Assembly (NCBI RefSeq): GCF_000250675.2
Contig: NC_018681.1
Coordinates: 7,378,001 to 7,442,000 of the forward strand
DNA: 64,000 nt
Origin: Nocardia brasiliensis ATCC 700358
GTDB taxonomy: Bacteria; Actinomycetota; Actinomycetes; Mycobacteriales; Mycobacteriaceae
Direction: 5' to 3'
The notes under the pieces: generated by a model
What the model was told of the DNA's origin: nothing
The model's input: only the letters and a program-made list of their open reading frames with translations
Database searches by the model: none
Position numbers and translations under genes: made by a program
In this document: one piece after another, positions 24,822 through 33,221 of the stretch
How positions within the stretch are numbered: the stretch's first letter is position 1
How the letters are laid out: each line of letters starts with the position of its first letter

Positions 24822-25457
24822 TCAGTTCAGCTTGTGCGCGTAGACCGCCAAGCGCACCCGGTTGTCGCAGCCGGTTTTGCTCATCAGGTTCGCGACGTGC
24901 GTTTTCACGGTCGTGACACCGAGGTGCAGGCGGTCGGCGATCTCCTGATTGCTCCAGCCCGCACCGACCAGGGACAGCACCTCCCGTTCGCGCGGCGTCA
25001 ATTCCGCTTGCGCGGCAGGCGATTCCGGTTCGGGCCTGGTAGCCACGGCGCGATCGACGAGGCGGCGCAGCAGGTTCGGGGAGAAGAGCATGTCGCCGTC
25101 GGCGGTGCGGCGGATGGCGGCGAGCAGCTCGCTCGGCTCGGTGTCCTTGATCAGATAGCCCGCGGCCCCCGCGGCGAGCGCCGGAAACAGATGCTCGTCG
25201 TCGTCGAAGGTGGTGAGCACCAACACTTTTGCCGAGGGGCGTGCCCCGACGATCTGCTCGGTCGCGGCGACACCGTCCAGGCCGGGCATGCGCAGATCCA
25301 TCAGGATCAAGTCGGGTGACAGTTCGGCCGCCGACCGGATGGCCGCGGCACCGTCGGCGGCTTCGCCGATCACCTCGAGGTCGGGGGTGGCGTCGATCAG
25401 CATCCGCAGGCCCGCCCGGACCAGACGCTGATCATCGACCAGCAGCACGGTGATCAC
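24822..25457 (-). CDS. NarL-family response regulator
   Basis: 211 aa, GTG start overlapping the kinase stop by 4 nt. The receiver has DD near the N terminus (VLLVDDQRLVRAGLRM), the phosphoacceptor Asp in LILMDLRMPG and Lys in GYLIKD. The LuxR-type HTH is LTPREREVLSLVGAGWSNQE followed by IADRLHLGVTTVKTHVANLM. Translationally coupled to the histidine kinase upstream. Target genes are unknown; the divergent multicopper oxidase is a reasonable candidate. Confidence 0.93.
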   Translation of the reverse strand: MITVLLVDDQRLVRAGLRMLIDATPDLEVIGEAADGAAAIRSAAELSPDLILMDLRMPGLDGVAATEQIVGARPSAKVLVLTTFDDDEHLFPALAAGAAGYLIKDTEPSELLAAIRRTADGDMLFSPNLLRRLVDRAVATRPEPESPAAQAELTPREREVLSLVGAGWSNQEIADRLHLGVTTVKTHVANLMSKTGCDNRVRLAVYAHKLN

Positions 25458-26629
25458 GCGACGACCGCCGTTCGATCTGCGGCGCCGGGCAGCCAGGCGG
25501 CCACCGCCCAACCCCGCGCGGTCGCACCGACATCCAGCGTGCCGCCCGCGAGTTGCACCCGCTCGCGCATGCCGACGATGCCGTGACCCGCCGAAGCCGC
25601 TGTCGCACTGCCCTTTCCGCCACTGTCGACGCGCAACCGCACCCCGCCGTCCCGATCGAGCACGTCGACCCGGACCGGTACCGCCGGATCGGCGTGTTTC
25701 ATCACGTTGGTCAGCGATTCCTGCACCAGCCGCAGCAGCGTCAACCGCCCGATCGCATCCAGACCCGCCGAACCGAGCGCCAGTTCGGCGTCGACGGTGA
25801 ACCCGGCCACCCGCACCCGCTGCACGGCAGCAGTGATCTCTTTGCGCACCGCCGCCGCGTCCACGAGCGCGACCTCACCGAGCGCCGGATCGCGCAGCGC
25901 CGCGAGCAGACGCCGGATGTCGGCGAGCGCGTCGGTGGCGGTATCGCGGACGTCGTCGAGCACCGCGGTCATGGCCGGGTCCAGATCGGGTGCGACGTGC
26001 CGGGCGATGCCGACCCGCAGCACGATCGAGGCCATGTGATGGGCGACCAAATCGTGCAGTTCTCTGGCCAGCGCGCTGCGCTCGTTCGCGCGGGTGCGCA
26101 GTTCGGCATCGGCGCGGCGGGTTTCGGCGTCCGCCGCGCGCAGCCGCAGGCTTGCCGCCAGCGCCCGCTGACCGCGCAGGTACAGGCCGAGCAGCAGCGG
26201 CACGCCGACATAGGTGCCCGCCTCGACCAGAATCGCGGCGCGCGAGAGTGACGCGTCGTGACTGCCCCAGCGCCCGAGCAGGACCGCGCAGGCCCAGCAG
26301 ACCGCCGCGAGCATCACCCGGCGGTTGCTCCGGGTGCGCATCACCGCCTCGACCAGGGCGACAGCCCCGAGATACGGCACCAGCCCGGACAGACCCCAGG
26401 CCTCGGTCCGGAACATCGGCACAGCGAGCGCGGCGAGCGTGATCGCCACCGTCAGCGCCCACCGCCGACCCATCACGAACAACCCGCTCGCGACCATGGC
26501 CAACACCCAGTAACCCCAGGGCACCCGGTACTGGCCGGGGAAGGTGCTGGCGATCAGCAGCAGCGGAACCACGACGAGCGGGAGACCACGAACGGCCGAC
26601 CGCAGGCCAGGCCGGAAACCCATCTCCAT
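25454..26629 (-). CDS. Sensor histidine kinase, HisKA_3 type
   Basis: 391 aa from the ATG of MEMGFRPG (an in-frame ATG 2 codons later and a GTG one codon before are alternatives). Four to six hydrophobic N-terminal segments form a membrane sensor, then a phosphoacceptor motif ELHDLVAHHMASIVLRVG. The ATPase domain has ESLTNVMKHADPA (N-box) and GHGIVGMRERVQL (G-box). Partner of the NarL-type regulator. No periplasmic domain of note, so it may sense within the membrane. Divergent from the multicopper oxidase across a 217-nt gap. Confidence 0.92.
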   Translation of the reverse strand: MEMGFRPGLRSAVRGLPLVVVPLLLIASTFPGQYRVPWGYWVLAMVASGLFVMGRRWALTVAITLAALAVPMFRTEAWGLSGLVPYLGAVALVEAVMRTRSNRRVMLAAVCWACAVLLGRWGSHDASLSRAAILVEAGTYVGVPLLLGLYLRGQRALAASLRLRAADAETRRADAELRTRANERSALARELHDLVAHHMASIVLRVGIARHVAPDLDPAMTAVLDDVRDTATDALADIRRLLAALRDPALGEVALVDAAAVRKEITAAVQRVRVAGFTVDAELALGSAGLDAIGRLTLLRLVQESLTNVMKHADPAVPVRVDVLDRDGGVRLRVDSGGKGSATAASAGHGIVGMRERVQLAGGTLDVGATARGWAVAAWLPGAADRTAVVA

Positions 26630-26846
26630 CACGGTCCCACGGTAAGGGACTGCGGTTTCGCGGCCGCCGAGACCTCCGTGCCGGGCTAGGTGCGCGGACC
26701 GGACGCGCCCGGCCGATAGCACGTCCGCGATCCGTGCACAAGGGTCCGCGGGAGGAGCGGGCCGCCGCGAGAAGCGGCTTCGGGGCCGATTTCCGCAATC
26801 GGTGCGCAATCGAAGCTGGAACGGACACCGACGACAAGGAGCAAAC

Positions 26847-28361
26847 GTGGTCTCGAGACGAGGCTTCCTCACCGGAGTCGCCGTGCTGCCGCTCGCCGCG
26901 GCCTGCTCGGCGCGACCCGCGGGCGCGCCGAGCTCGGCCGTCGCGGCCACCAGGCCGCTGCCCATCCCACCGCTGGCGCCCTCGACGGTGGATGCCGCCG
27001 GCGTCCGGCACTTCCGGCTCGACGTCCAGGCGGGCCGCTCGGAGATGCTGCCGGGCAAGCGCACACCGACCTGGGGTTACAACGGGTCGATCCTCGGACC
27101 GACGCTGCGGGCCCGACGCCACGAGACGGTCGCCTTCGCCGTGCGCAACACCCTCGCCGAGCCGACCACCGTGCACTGGCACGGTATGCACGTGCCCGCC
27201 CGGCACGACGGCGGCCCGCATCAGACGATCGAAGCGGGCGGCAGCTGGTCGCCGGAGTGGACGATCGATCAGCAGGCCGCGACCCTCTGGTATCACCCGC
27301 ATCCGCACGGCGCCACCGAAAAGCATGTCTACCGCGGACTTTCCGGCCTGTTCCTCGTCGACGACGACGCCGCCGACACGCTCGACCTCCCGAAAGACTA
27401 TGGCGTCGACGATATTCCGCTGATCATCCAGGATCGGCGCTTCACCCCCGACGGCACACTGGACGAGTCCGACCCGACCGATGTCGGCCTGCTCGGCGAC
27501 ACCATCGTCACCAACGGCATCGCGGGCGCGCACCTGGACGTCGGCACCGACCGGGTCCGGCTGCGGCTGCTCAACGGGTCGTCGGGCCGTATCTACCGGC
27601 TCGCGTTCGCCGACGACCGCGAATTCCAGCTCGTCGCCTCCGACGGCGGCCTGCTCGCCGCGCCCGTGCCGTTGCGGGCCGTCCAGCTCAGTCCCGGCGA
27701 GCGCGCCGAGATCGTCGTCGGCCTGCGCGACGGTGAGCAGGTCATGTTGCGCTCGCTGCCGATCCTGCAGCGCCGCGATATCGATCGCGCGGCCGCGTTC
27801 GGTTTCGACGACACCTTCGACATCGTGCTGCTACGTGCGGGTCGAAACCTGAAACGATCTGCGCCCCTCGCTGATTCGCTCGCCGCGATGGCGCCGCTCG
27901 CCACCCCGGACACCCCGGTCGATCACGAATTCGAATTGAAGTGGTTCATGATCAACGGTCAGCGGATGGACATGAACCGCATCGATCTGACGATTCCGGT
28001 CGACACCACCCAGGTCTGGTCGGTCCGCAACAACGACAACTGGCCGCACAACTTCCACGTGCACGACGTCCAATTCCAGGTGGTCACCGTCGACGGCCAA
28101 GCCCCGCCGCCCGAACTCGGCGGCTGGAAGGACACCCTCTACACCGAACCCCAGCGCGTCTATCGCCTGGCCATGCGCTTCGCCACGCACAGCGATCCCA
28201 CCTACCCGTACATGTTCCACTGCCACCTGCTCCTGCACGAGGACCACGGCATGATGGGCCAATTCCTCGTCCTCGCCCCGGGCCAGCAGCCGGCGCCCAT
28301 GGTCATGGACATGCCCGGCATGCACGCCGAATCAGGTTCGGGAGCAATGCATCACGGGTGA
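26847..28361 (+). CDS. Exported multicopper oxidase (CueO/CotA-like)
   Basis: 504 aa. GTG start with AAGGAG 5 nt upstream; an upstream in-frame start at 26802 is less likely. The N terminus is a Tat-type lipoprotein signal (VSRRGFLTGVAVLPLAAAC). All copper motifs are present: HWHGMH near 110, WYHPHPHG near 150, HNFHVHDVQF near 402 and FHCHLLLHEDHGMM near 458. The Met-rich tail (MVMDMPGMHAE) is like copper-handling oxidases. Likely oxidises Cu(I) or phenolics outside the cell. Divergent from a histidine kinase/response regulator pair that may control it. Confidence 0.93.
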   Translation: MVSRRGFLTGVAVLPLAAACSARPAGAPSSAVAATRPLPIPPLAPSTVDAAGVRHFRLDVQAGRSEMLPGKRTPTWGYNGSILGPTLRARRHETVAFAVRNTLAEPTTVHWHGMHVPARHDGGPHQTIEAGGSWSPEWTIDQQAATLWYHPHPHGATEKHVYRGLSGLFLVDDDAADTLDLPKDYGVDDIPLIIQDRRFTPDGTLDESDPTDVGLLGDTIVTNGIAGAHLDVGTDRVRLRLLNGSSGRIYRLAFADDREFQLVASDGGLLAAPVPLRAVQLSPGERAEIVVGLRDGEQVMLRSLPILQRRDIDRAAAFGFDDTFDIVLLRAGRNLKRSAPLADSLAAMAPLATPDTPVDHEFELKWFMINGQRMDMNRIDLTIPVDTTQVWSVRNNDNWPHNFHVHDVQFQVVTVDGQAPPPELGGWKDTLYTEPQRVYRLAMRFATHSDPTYPYMFHCHLLLHEDHGMMGQFLVLAPGQQPAPMVMDMPGMHAESGSGAMHHG

Positions 28362-28363
28362 AA

Positions 28364-29119
28364 CTACTTGCCCTCGGTGAGGCTGCGCAGATCGCGGACG
28401 TAGGTGACGGCCTGCTTGCCTTCGCCGGGGCTGCGCGTCTCCAACTCGAAAAGCGTGGTGGCGCTGAAGAGTTCGCCCAATTTGCGGTAGCCGTAGGTGC
28501 GCGGGTCGAAGTCGGGGCGCTGCTTGTTGATGATCGAACCGACACCGGCCAGGGTGGCCCAGCCGGAGTCGTCGGAGGCGGCGTCGACCGCGTTGCGGAG
28601 CAGGTTCATCAGCTTGGCATCACCCTCGAACTGCTTGGTCGCGCTGCGCCGAGCACCGGACGGGGCCTCTTCGATGGTGCCGGTGAGGTTTTCGGTGTAG
28701 ATGAACTTGTCGCAGGCCGCGACGAACGGCTTCGGCGTCTTGTGCTGACCGAATCCGTAGACGGTCAGGCCGGATTCGCGGATGCGACTGGCCAGACGCG
28801 TGAAATCGCTGTCGCTGGAAACGATCACGAAGCCGTCCAGGTTGCCGGTGTACAGCAGGTCCATCGCGTCGATGATCATCGCCGAGTCGGTGGCGTTCTT
28901 ACCGGTGGTGTAGCCGAACTGCTGGATCGGCTGGATCGACTGGGCGAGCAGTTGATCCTTCCAGCCTTTGAGGTTCGTGCTCGTCCAGTCCCCATAGGCC
29001 CGCTTGACGTGTGCCGTCCCATACTTGGCCACCTCGGCGAGCAGCCCGTCGGCGATGCCGGGCTGGGCATTGTCCGCGTCGATCAGCACCGCGAGTCGCG
29101 TAGCGTTGTCGCTGGTCAC
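28364..29119 (-). CDS. NYN-domain RNase-like protein with C-terminal LOTUS/OST-HTH-like region
   Basis: 251 aa from GTG (VTSDNATRLAV); a TTG four codons earlier is an alternative. The N-terminal NYN/PIN-like nuclease domain has the acidic residues: LAVLIDADNAQPGIADGLL (Asp), NATDSAMIIDAMDLLYTG and GFVIVSSDSDFTRLASRIRE. The C-terminal part (GWATLAGVGSIINKQRPDFD, then YGYRKLGELFSAT) matches the OST-HTH/LOTUS RNA-binding pattern. Such LabA/DUF88-type proteins are thought to process RNA. Convergent with the multicopper oxidase, 2 nt apart. Confidence 0.88.
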   Translation of the reverse strand: MTSDNATRLAVLIDADNAQPGIADGLLAEVAKYGTAHVKRAYGDWTSTNLKGWKDQLLAQSIQPIQQFGYTTGKNATDSAMIIDAMDLLYTGNLDGFVIVSSDSDFTRLASRIRESGLTVYGFGQHKTPKPFVAACDKFIYTENLTGTIEEAPSGARRSATKQFEGDAKLMNLLRNAVDAASDDSGWATLAGVGSIINKQRPDFDPRTYGYRKLGELFSATTLFELETRSPGEGKQAVTYVRDLRSLTEGK

Positions 29120-29173
29120 ACCACACCCCAATCGTCGGTCGGCTCGAGCACCACCGTAGCCCGGTGCGTGCCG

Positions 29174-29989
29174 TCAGTCGCGTAGGGCTTGCTCGCGCAG
29201 GGTGCTGAGCGTTTTGGCGAGGATCCGGGAGACCTGCATCTGGGATACGCCCAGGTGTGCGGCGATCTGATCCTGGGTCTTGGACTCGAAGAAGCGCATC
29301 ACGAGCACCTGGCGTTCCCGTTCGGGCAACGCCGCGATCAGCGGTTTCACCGCGAGGTAGTCCTCGACGGTGCGGTACTCCGGCTCCTCGGCGCCCAAGC
29401 TGTCCAGCGGTGAGCGCGGGGCGTTCTCGTCGTCGCTGTCGGAGCCGACGTCGATCGAGGAGGTCTGGTACGCGTTGCGCGCGATCAACGCCTGGGTGAC
29501 CTCGACGAGGTCGGCGCCGAGTTCCTCGGCGATCTCGCGCGCCTTGGGCATCCGGCCCAGGCGCTGCGCCAGGGTCTCGATCGCGGGCGCGATGGTCTGC
29601 TGAATCTCCTTGAGCCGCCGGGGAACCCGCACCGACCAGGTGTAGTCCCGGAAGTGCCGGCGCACCTCGCCCATGATGGTGGGCACGGCGAAGGCCAGGA
29701 ACGGCGAACCCTGGGTGGGATCGAAACGGTCCACCGCGGCGACCATCCCGACCCGTGCGATCTGCAACAGGTCGTCGAAGTTCTCGCCGCGACCGGTGAA
29801 CTTGCGGGCGATGTGCTCGGCCAGCGGCAGGCAGCGACCGATCAGTTCCTCGCGCAGCGCCGCGCGTCTGGGGTCATCCGGGTCCAGCGCGGCCAACTCC
29901 AGGAACTGCGGCTCGATATTGTCGTAGCTGTCGCCGCCACGACGACGCGGCTGCTGGTCCACCTCGGACCGGGTCGCATCATTGCTCAT
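29174..29989 (-). CDS. sigF: RNA polymerase sigma factor, SigF/SigB family
   Basis: 271 aa. Region 2: LPLAEHIARKFTGRGENFDD, LLQIARVGMVAAVDRFDP and SPFLAFAVPTIMGEVRRHFR. Region 3: RVPRRLKEIQQTIAPAIETL. Region 4: LPERERQVLVMRFFESKTQD then QIAAHLGVSQMQVSRILAKT. Length and layout match SigF of mycobacteria and SigB/F/G group factors, which govern stress and stationary-phase genes. Start codon lies 11 nt inside the 3' end of the anti-sigma gene, so the two are translationally coupled. SigF-regulated promoters would carry a GGGTA -10. Confidence 0.93.
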   Translation of the reverse strand: MSNDATRSEVDQQPRRRGGDSYDNIEPQFLELAALDPDDPRRAALREELIGRCLPLAEHIARKFTGRGENFDDLLQIARVGMVAAVDRFDPTQGSPFLAFAVPTIMGEVRRHFRDYTWSVRVPRRLKEIQQTIAPAIETLAQRLGRMPKAREIAEELGADLVEVTQALIARNAYQTSSIDVGSDSDDENAPRSPLDSLGAEEPEYRTVEDYLAVKPLIAALPERERQVLVMRFFESKTQDQIAAHLGVSQMQVSRILAKTLSTLREQALRD

Positions 29990-30410
29990 CGAGTTCGCCC
30001 CGGGCCCAGACGAATTCGACGACAGTCGGATAGCCGTCGACGGCCGCGTCGAACGGCGCGCGGGTCGCGGTGACCGAGTCGGTCAGCGTCTGCACGATGT
30101 GCCAGCCGAAACTGCCTGCCCCGACCTCGGTTTCGGAGCGGCCCACCGCCTGGATCACGGCCTTCAGCACGCCTTCGCGGTAGGTGAAGGCGCAGGAAAT
30201 GGTCGATTCGGGCACCGCGTCCTGCAGCAGCACGGTCGCGATCTCGTCGAGCGCGAGCCGGATATCGGTCACCTCGTCCAGCCCGAAGTCCGCGATCAGC
30301 AGCACTGTCTCGGCGAGCGCGCGCAGCATGGTCAGCTGCTCCGGCGTCGCGGGGACGGTCACGGCGACCGTCGTTGTCTCCGTCACGGATTCCGATACCC
30401 GTTCACTCAT
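29979..30410 (-). CDS. Anti-sigma factor, RsbW/UsfX type
   Basis: 143 aa from ATG with GGTGG upstream. A GHKL-type serine-kinase-like fold: TVPATPEQLTMLRALAETVL, LDEVTDIRLALDEIATVLLQ and GAGSFGWHIVQTLTDSV. The classical N-box asparagine is not seen in LALDEIATVL, as in UsfX-type proteins of mycobacteria, where ATP binding is altered. Sequesters SigF until released by an anti-anti-sigma factor; none is in this window. Operon with sigF, overlapping by 11 nt. Confidence 0.88.
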   Translation of the reverse strand: MSERVSESVTETTTVAVTVPATPEQLTMLRALAETVLLIADFGLDEVTDIRLALDEIATVLLQDAVPESTISCAFTYREGVLKAVIQAVGRSETEVGAGSFGWHIVQTLTDSVTATRAPFDAAVDGYPTVVEFVWARGELDEQ

Positions 30411-30483
30411 TCCGCCACCACCCTCGTGCGCCACGTGCTCGACCGACGCGTCAGCCTACCCGGAGCCCGGTGGCGACGGCAGA

Positions 30484-30512
30484 GCCGCGCCGACATTATC
30501 CGGCGGCGCGGC
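30484..30512 (-). terminator. Candidate hairpin downstream of the peptide-binding lipoprotein gene
   Basis: An 8-bp inverted repeat (GCCGCGCC at 30484-30491 and GGCGCGGC at 30505-30512) with a 13-nt loop lies just after the 3' end of the gene reading left. No U tract. Confidence 0.35.
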
Positions 30513-30523
30513 CCCGTGCGTGG

Positions 30524-32146
30524 CTACTTCTCGATGTTCTCGAAGTCGAATTGGCCGTTCCAGGTCAGTTCGGCCTTCTTCACCTTCTCCCCCAGGCCCG
30601 CGGTGGCGATGTAGTCGAGCACCGGGATGTCGGCCATGTCCCGCAGCAGCAGGGCCTGGGCCTGCCCGACGAGCTTGTAGGACTCCTCCAGCGACGCGGC
30701 CGCCAGCGCGGCGTCGATGAGCTTGTCGAATTCGGGGTTGGCGTAGTCGATGTTGTTGGTGCCGGCCCCGGTGTAGTACTGCGCGGTCAAGAACTGCAGC
30801 ATGGTCGGGTAGTCACCCTGCCAGCCGTAGCGGAACGCCTTGCCGATGGTCCGCGCCGTGATCGCGGTCCGGATGTCCTTGAACGTCGGGTATGGCGCGC
30901 CGATCGCCTCGATGCCGAGCGTGTTCTTGATGCTGTTGGCGACCGCTTCGATCCAGGCCTGGTGCCCGCCGTCGGAGTTGTAGGCGATCTCGTAGCGGCC
31001 CGACCACGGCGAGATGGCGTCGGCCTGGGCCCACAGCTTCTTGGCCTCGGTCGGGTTGAACTTCAGCACGTCGGCGCCCGGCAGGTCGCCGTTGAAACCG
31101 GGCAGCGTGATCGCGGTGAAGTCGCGCGAGGGCACCCGGGTGCCGTGGAAGATGTTCTCGCAGATCTGTTCCCGGTTGATCGCCATGGACAGCGCCTTGC
31201 GGCGCAGCACGCCTTCCTCGCCGGACAGGTGCGGAATATTGGATTGGCTGCTCACGTGCTGGTTCTGGGCGGTGGGCTTGGTGATCGCGCGATCGCCGAG
31301 GTCCTGCTTGTAGGAGGCCAGCGCGCTGTCCGGGATGGTGTCGAGCGCGTCGAGGTTGCCCGCGATCAGGTCCGCGTAGGCGGTGTCGAACGACTGGTAC
31401 ATGACGAACCGGATGCCTTTGTTCTTGGCCGGGCGTGCGCCCTTGTAGTCCGGATTCGCGACCAGGTCGACCTTGACGTTGTGCTCCCACGCACCGGTCC
31501 GCGCGAACTTGTACGGCCCGTTGCCGATCGGATTCTCGCCGTAGGCCTTCATGTCCTTGAACGCGACCTCGGGCATCGGATAGAACGGAGTGAACGCGAG
31601 CGCGAGTTCGAAGTCGATCGACGGACGCGTCAGCGCCACGGTGAAGGTGTGCTCGTCCACTACCTTCAGGCCCGACATCGTCTGAGCGGTGGGTTTTTCC
31701 GCGGCCACATCGTCGTATCCGACGATCGGCGCGAAGACATAGCCCTGCAATTGCGCGTTCGTGCTGAGGGCGCCGTAGTTCCAGGCATCGACGTAGGACT
31801 TGGCCGTCACCGGTGTGCCGTCGGTGAACGTCCAGTCCGGCTTGATGGTGATCTTGTAATTCTTCCGGTCGGTCGTCTCGATGGACTGCGCCATGTCGTT
31901 GTGCGCCACACCGTCGGCGTCGTAATACTTCAGCCCCGCGAATATCCGGTCCGCGATCCGGCTGCCGTTGTTGTCGTTCATGCTGGTCGGCACGATCGGG
32001 TTCTGCGGCTCGGTGATATTGGTCGTCACGATGCCCGCGTCGGTGTCCTCGTCGGACGAGCACGCGGACAGTCCGAGGCTCGCGGCCAGTAGCACCGCCG
32101 CCGTCAACGCACCAGCTCTTGTGAATCTCACTGCGTTTCTCCCCAT
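30524..32146 (-). CDS. Oligopeptide/dipeptide-binding lipoprotein (OppA/DppA family)
   Basis: 540 aa from ATG. A signal peptide with lipobox (LLAASLGLSACSS) makes it a lipoprotein. Family blocks: GTPVTAKSYVDAWNYGAL; GENPIGNGPYKFARTGAWEH; EGVLRRKALSMAINREQICE; and RYGWQGDYPTMLQFLTAQYY, where the usual WxGDYxD pattern is present. Such proteins bind peptides or nickel for ABC import. No permease or ATPase genes lie beside it, so it is an orphan whose partners must be elsewhere. Divergent from the secreted glycine-zipper protein. Confidence 0.93.
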   Translation of the reverse strand: MGRNAVRFTRAGALTAAVLLAASLGLSACSSDEDTDAGIVTTNITEPQNPIVPTSMNDNNGSRIADRIFAGLKYYDADGVAHNDMAQSIETTDRKNYKITIKPDWTFTDGTPVTAKSYVDAWNYGALSTNAQLQGYVFAPIVGYDDVAAEKPTAQTMSGLKVVDEHTFTVALTRPSIDFELALAFTPFYPMPEVAFKDMKAYGENPIGNGPYKFARTGAWEHNVKVDLVANPDYKGARPAKNKGIRFVMYQSFDTAYADLIAGNLDALDTIPDSALASYKQDLGDRAITKPTAQNQHVSSQSNIPHLSGEEGVLRRKALSMAINREQICENIFHGTRVPSRDFTAITLPGFNGDLPGADVLKFNPTEAKKLWAQADAISPWSGRYEIAYNSDGGHQAWIEAVANSIKNTLGIEAIGAPYPTFKDIRTAITARTIGKAFRYGWQGDYPTMLQFLTAQYYTGAGTNNIDYANPEFDKLIDAALAAASLEESYKLVGQAQALLLRDMADIPVLDYIATAGLGEKVKKAELTWNGQFDFENIEK

Positions 32147-32569
32147 GTCGAGAAATGGAGGGAACCCGTGACACGCGTGAGGTCACCAGCGCGTGCCGAC
32201 ACGATCCGCCTTGAATGTCCTCGGACAGTAGCGATTCCGGCAAGCGCTGTCATCAGATCGACAACTTGCGGCGGGTGGGGCACGATCTTGCGGACTGGCC
32301 CGACCACCATGCGCAGCACAACCAACCGGTCCGAATGTTGTTGGTGTCGTGGTAGCGGCACCCAGCGATGCCAGGGCAACTCAGGAAATCGGCGCCGGAA
32401 CCCCTGTGCTCCTGCCGATTTCGCGGTGCAATTCGCCGGATTTCGTTGCGCGGGATTCGCGGAATCGATCACTCGGCCCAGGCCCCCGCGCGAGAATAAA
32501 AGCGGCCTGATCCGCCTTCACTCCGAACTATCGGCTGTCGTGGCCGAGCAGAACATGTGGGGAAACACG
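32147..32569. other. Divergent intergenic region
   Basis: 423 nt between the OppA-type lipoprotein (reading left) and the glycine-zipper protein (reading right). It must hold both promoters. No gene, clear palindrome or known RNA was recognised. Confidence 0.5.
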
Positions 32570-33124
32570 ATGAAAATCAAAGGATTTGCCACCGCGCTTC
32601 TCGCGGTAGGAGCTACCGGAATCACCGCGGGCACCGTCGCCGCCGAACCGCTTTCGACACCATCAGCCGAGGTCAGCGCGTATGGCGTCGATCATGGCAT
32701 CGGATACACCACGACAACCGACGGCCGCGGGGTGCGCACCACCGTCGACGCGGGCGTGTTCGCGCTGACCCATGACGGGGCCGCGGTCACGCTGACCGAC
32801 AGCGCGGGCACCGTGGTCGCCGCGCTACCCACCTCGTTCACCGCCGACGGCGCGACGTTCGCGCTGCGGCCCGAGCTCACCGACGCGGGCCGCACGGTCA
32901 CACTGACCCCGATCAGCGCGCCGGAAACCAGCGCGCACCTGGCCCAGCTCGTCGATCAGGCGGACGACACCATCGCGCGCAAGCAGTACAACGCGGGCAT
33001 CGGCGCCCTGATCGGCGCGGGCATCGGCGCGGTGATCGGGTTCTTCCTCGGCGGTGTCGGCGCCCTGGTCACCATCCCGATCGGCGCGGGCATCGGAGCC
33101 CTGATCGGTTACTCCACACCGTAA
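32570..33124 (+). CDS. Secreted glycine-zipper protein of unknown function
   Basis: 184 aa from the ATG of MKIKGFATALLA with GGGGAAA upstream. A signal peptide ends near AGTVAAEP. The middle is a hydrophilic, Thr/Val/Asp-rich beta-like domain (VSAYGVDHGIGYTTTTDGRG), and the C terminus is a glycine zipper (IGALIGAGIGAVIGFFLGG then ITIPIGAGIGALIGY-type repeats), a motif that packs in membranes or oligomers. This domain order is frequent in Nocardia exported proteins of unknown role. A strong hairpin terminator follows 10 nt after the stop. Confidence 0.78.
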   Translation: MKIKGFATALLAVGATGITAGTVAAEPLSTPSAEVSAYGVDHGIGYTTTTDGRGVRTTVDAGVFALTHDGAAVTLTDSAGTVVAALPTSFTADGATFALRPELTDAGRTVTLTPISAPETSAHLAQLVDQADDTIARKQYNAGIGALIGAGIGAVIGFFLGGVGALVTIPIGAGIGALIGYSTP

Positions 33125-33133
33125 TTCGCCGAC

Positions 33134-33166
33134 AAGCGCCGACGCGGCAGGTCCGCGTCGGCGCTT
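33134..33166 (+). terminator. Strong hairpin terminator
   Basis: Perfect 14-bp stem (AAGCGCCGACGCGG at 33134-33147 paired with 33153-33166) with a 5-nt loop CAGGT. It starts 10 nt after the stop of the glycine-zipper gene and precedes the kinase gene. The U tract is missing, as is usual at this GC content. Confidence 0.8.
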
Positions 33167-33221
33167 CGGATGAGCCGGTACCGGGTCGGGCGCGGACCGG
33201 CCACTGTGCATGATGGTCCGC

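Noticed and set aside
30411..30470. SigF-type promoter (GGGTA) before the anti-sigma gene
   Set aside because: GGGTAGG is present in the minus strand near 30460 but no GTTT-type -35 at the right distance.
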